Source: Sphingorhabdus lacus
GTDB lineage: Bacteria; Pseudomonadota; Alphaproteobacteria; Sphingomonadales; Sphingomonadaceae
Assembly (NCBI RefSeq): GCF_009768975.1
Contig: NZ_CP035733.1
Span: 1,798,001-1,862,000, forward strand
Reading direction: 5' to 3'
Length of the DNA stretch: 64,000 bases
Part shown: piece by piece, positions 62,866 through 64,000 of the stretch
How the letters are laid out: the number at the start of each line of letters is the position of its first letter
Position numbering within the stretch: position 1 is the first letter of the stretch
Notes under the pieces: model-generated
What the model was told of the DNA's origin: nothing
Database searches by the model: none
Seen by the model: only the letters and a program-made list of their open reading frames with translations
Translations under genes and position numbers: made by a program

Positions 62866-64000
62866 AGTCAATTTCGACGGGCTGGTCGGCCCCAGCCACA
62901 ATTACGCGGGGCTCTCGTTCGGCAATGTCGCTTCGGCCCGCAATGCCGGTGCCGAATCCAGCCCCCGGCAGGCGGCCCTGCAGGGCGTCCGCAAGATGCG
63001 GCGCATGCTTGGATTGGGGCTGGTGCAAGGTCTGTTGCTCCCGCATGATCGCCCGTTCACGCCCTGGCTGCGCGAGCTCGGCTTTGCCGGCAGCGACGAT
63101 GAAGTCTGCGCGGCCGCCTGGGCAAACGAACCGGCGCTGCTTGCGAATGTCGTTTCGGCTTCGCCCATGTGGACCGCGAATGCCGCCACAATTTCACCCG
63201 CACCGGACACGCGCGACGGGCGCTGCCATGTTACCGTGGCCAATCTCTCGTCAATGCTCCATCGCAGCATCGAAGCCAGGCAAACCGCACAGCAACTCCG
63301 GTTGATCTTCCGTGACCGGAGCCTGTTTGCAGTGCATGATGCGCTGCCCGCGAAATTGACCGACGAGGGAGCCGCAAATGCCATGCGGCTTGCCGCCAGC
63401 CATAGCGATCGCGGGCTTGAGATCTTTGTTTATGGTGTCGACAATGGCGGCAAGTTCCCTGCCCGCCAGAGCCGCCTGGCCGGCGAGGCGATTGCTCGCC
63501 GCCACGGACTTAGCGACGAGGGGCAGCTTCACGTCCAGCAAAGCGCTGCAGCGATCGAGGCAGGGGCCTTTCACAACGACGTCGTCGCCGTAGCCAACGA
63601 GAATGTCCTCTTTGCGCACGCACAGGCCTTCGAGGATCGCGAGCGGGTCTGCGACTCCATCCGCAGGCGAGTGCCTTCGGTCCAGATCATCGAGGCGCCC
63701 GCCGATCGGGTCTCGCTGGCCGATGCAGTCAGTTCCTATCTGTTCAATTCGCAGCTGGTCACCCTGCCGGATGGTCAAACTGCCCTGATCGTACCCAGCG
63801 AATGCCGCGAGAATGCTGCTGTCTGGGCCTGGCTGAACGAGAGCATAGTTGGTCAGACCGCTATTGCGCGGATCGAGGTCATCGAAGTGCGCGAATCGAT
63901 GCGCAATGGCGGTGGTCCTGCCTGCCTGCGCCTGCGGGTTGCCATGAGCGACGCGGCAATTGCGTCGGTCGATCAACGGTTCATGGTAGACGAAGCGGCC
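62855..64000 (+). CDS. astB: N-succinylarginine dihydrolase (3' end outside window)
   Basis: The frame starts with GTG 62855, inside the last codons of astD, and remains open to the window edge (382 codons), so probably some tens of residues are missing. The N-terminus REVNFDGLVGPSHNYAG is the AstB signature, followed by SFGNVASARNAG and further family stretches GVDNGGKFPARQS and AFHNDVVAVANENV. The catalytic cysteine is in NGGGPACLRLRV near residue 357. AstB hydrolyses N2-succinylarginine to N2-succinylornithine, CO2 and two ammonia, using a Cys-His-Glu triad of the amidinotransferase fold. AGAGGAG lies eight bases before the GTG. Confidence 0.92.
   Translation, partial: MLREVNFDGLVGPSHNYAGLSFGNVASARNAGAESSPRQAALQGVRKMRRMLGLGLVQGLLLPHDRPFTPWLRELGFAGSDDEVCAAAWANEPALLANVVSASPMWTANAATISPAPDTRDGRCHVTVANLSSMLHRSIEARQTAQQLRLIFRDRSLFAVHDALPAKLTDEGAANAMRLAASHSDRGLEIFVYGVDNGGKFPARQSRLAGEAIARRHGLSDEGQLHVQQSAAAIEAGAFHNDVVAVANENVLFAHAQAFEDRERVCDSIRRRVPSVQIIEAPADRVSLADAVSSYLFNSQLVTLPDGQTALIVPSECRENAAVWAWLNESIVGQTAIARIEVIEVRESMRNGGGPACLRLRVAMSDAAIASVDQRFMVDEAA

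Overview
The window looks like chromosomal DNA of an alphaproteobacterium of the Sphingomonadales (Novosphingobium/Sphingobium-like). This is an inference from three TonB-dependent receptors embedded in catabolic clusters, Spinster-type MFS transport, many SDR/acyl-CoA dehydrogenase paralogues, a TonB receptor/TPR-sulfotransferase pair and an arginine succinyltransferase (AST) pathway. There is no rRNA, tRNA, CRISPR array, transposase or origin that I can support. All CDS coordinates include the stop codon. Many starts were moved inward from the longest open frame to a start with a Shine-Dalgarno sequence.

Region 1 (1-30.8 kb) is a beta-oxidation-type catabolic locus. It holds a cut-off FAD oxidoreductase, a SnoaL-like protein, a FadB-like hydratase/dehydrogenase, two acyl-CoA ligases, two HSD10-like SDRs, three acyl-CoA dehydrogenases, a thiolase, and an alcohol dehydrogenase plus aldehyde dehydrogenase pair. 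It also holds a Spinster-type MFS, a molybdopterin oxidoreductase, a TonB receptor, an NmrA-like protein, a large MalT/LuxR-type regulator, a three-histidine-box desaturase/hydroxylase, a 2,4-dienoyl-CoA reductase, a DUF4345 protein, a DddP-like M24 enzyme and a class III aminotransferase. The logic is uptake, oxidation of an alcohol or alkyl end, CoA activation and shortening of a (probably branched or isoprenoid) acyl chain; the substrate is unknown. Five promoter gaps here share an inverted-repeat motif with core CCAWACTTTYG, the best candidate operator for the LuxR protein.

Region 2 (30.8-36 kb) has two tiny translationally coupled genes, a glutathione-dependent formaldehyde dehydrogenase, an AAHS-type MFS transporter and a secreted alpha/beta hydrolase. 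Region 3 (36-61 kb) has two exported CocE/NonD hydrolases, a secreted LamG-like protein, a TonB receptor overlapping a TPR-sulfotransferase, a Rieske oxygenase of the glycine-betaine monooxygenase type, a TetR regulator, formyl-THF deformylase (PurU), a membrane spermidine-synthase-like protein, a third TonB receptor, an overlapping gene chain for a heterotetrameric sarcosine oxidase (soxB-D-A-G) led by a phytoene-desaturase-like flavoprotein, and an MFS transporter. Region 4 (61.4-64 kb) carries astD and the start of astB.

The most interesting result is regulatory. Four near-identical palindromes (consensus CCATACAGTTSTGTATGG) lie 45-51 bp from the start codons of the CocE operon, the TonB receptor/Rieske pair, purU and the flavoprotein-sox operon. 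They predict one regulon, probably controlled by the TetR protein encoded among them, for import, hydrolysis and oxidative N-demethylation of an N-methylated compound, with one-carbon units handled by PurU and the formaldehyde dehydrogenase. A second palindrome, GGTATACC, occurs as pairs spaced exactly 62 bp upstream of the AAHS transporter and the third TonB receptor, and as a looser pair upstream of the aminotransferase; it resembles operators of FCD-type GntR regulators, none of which is encoded in the window.
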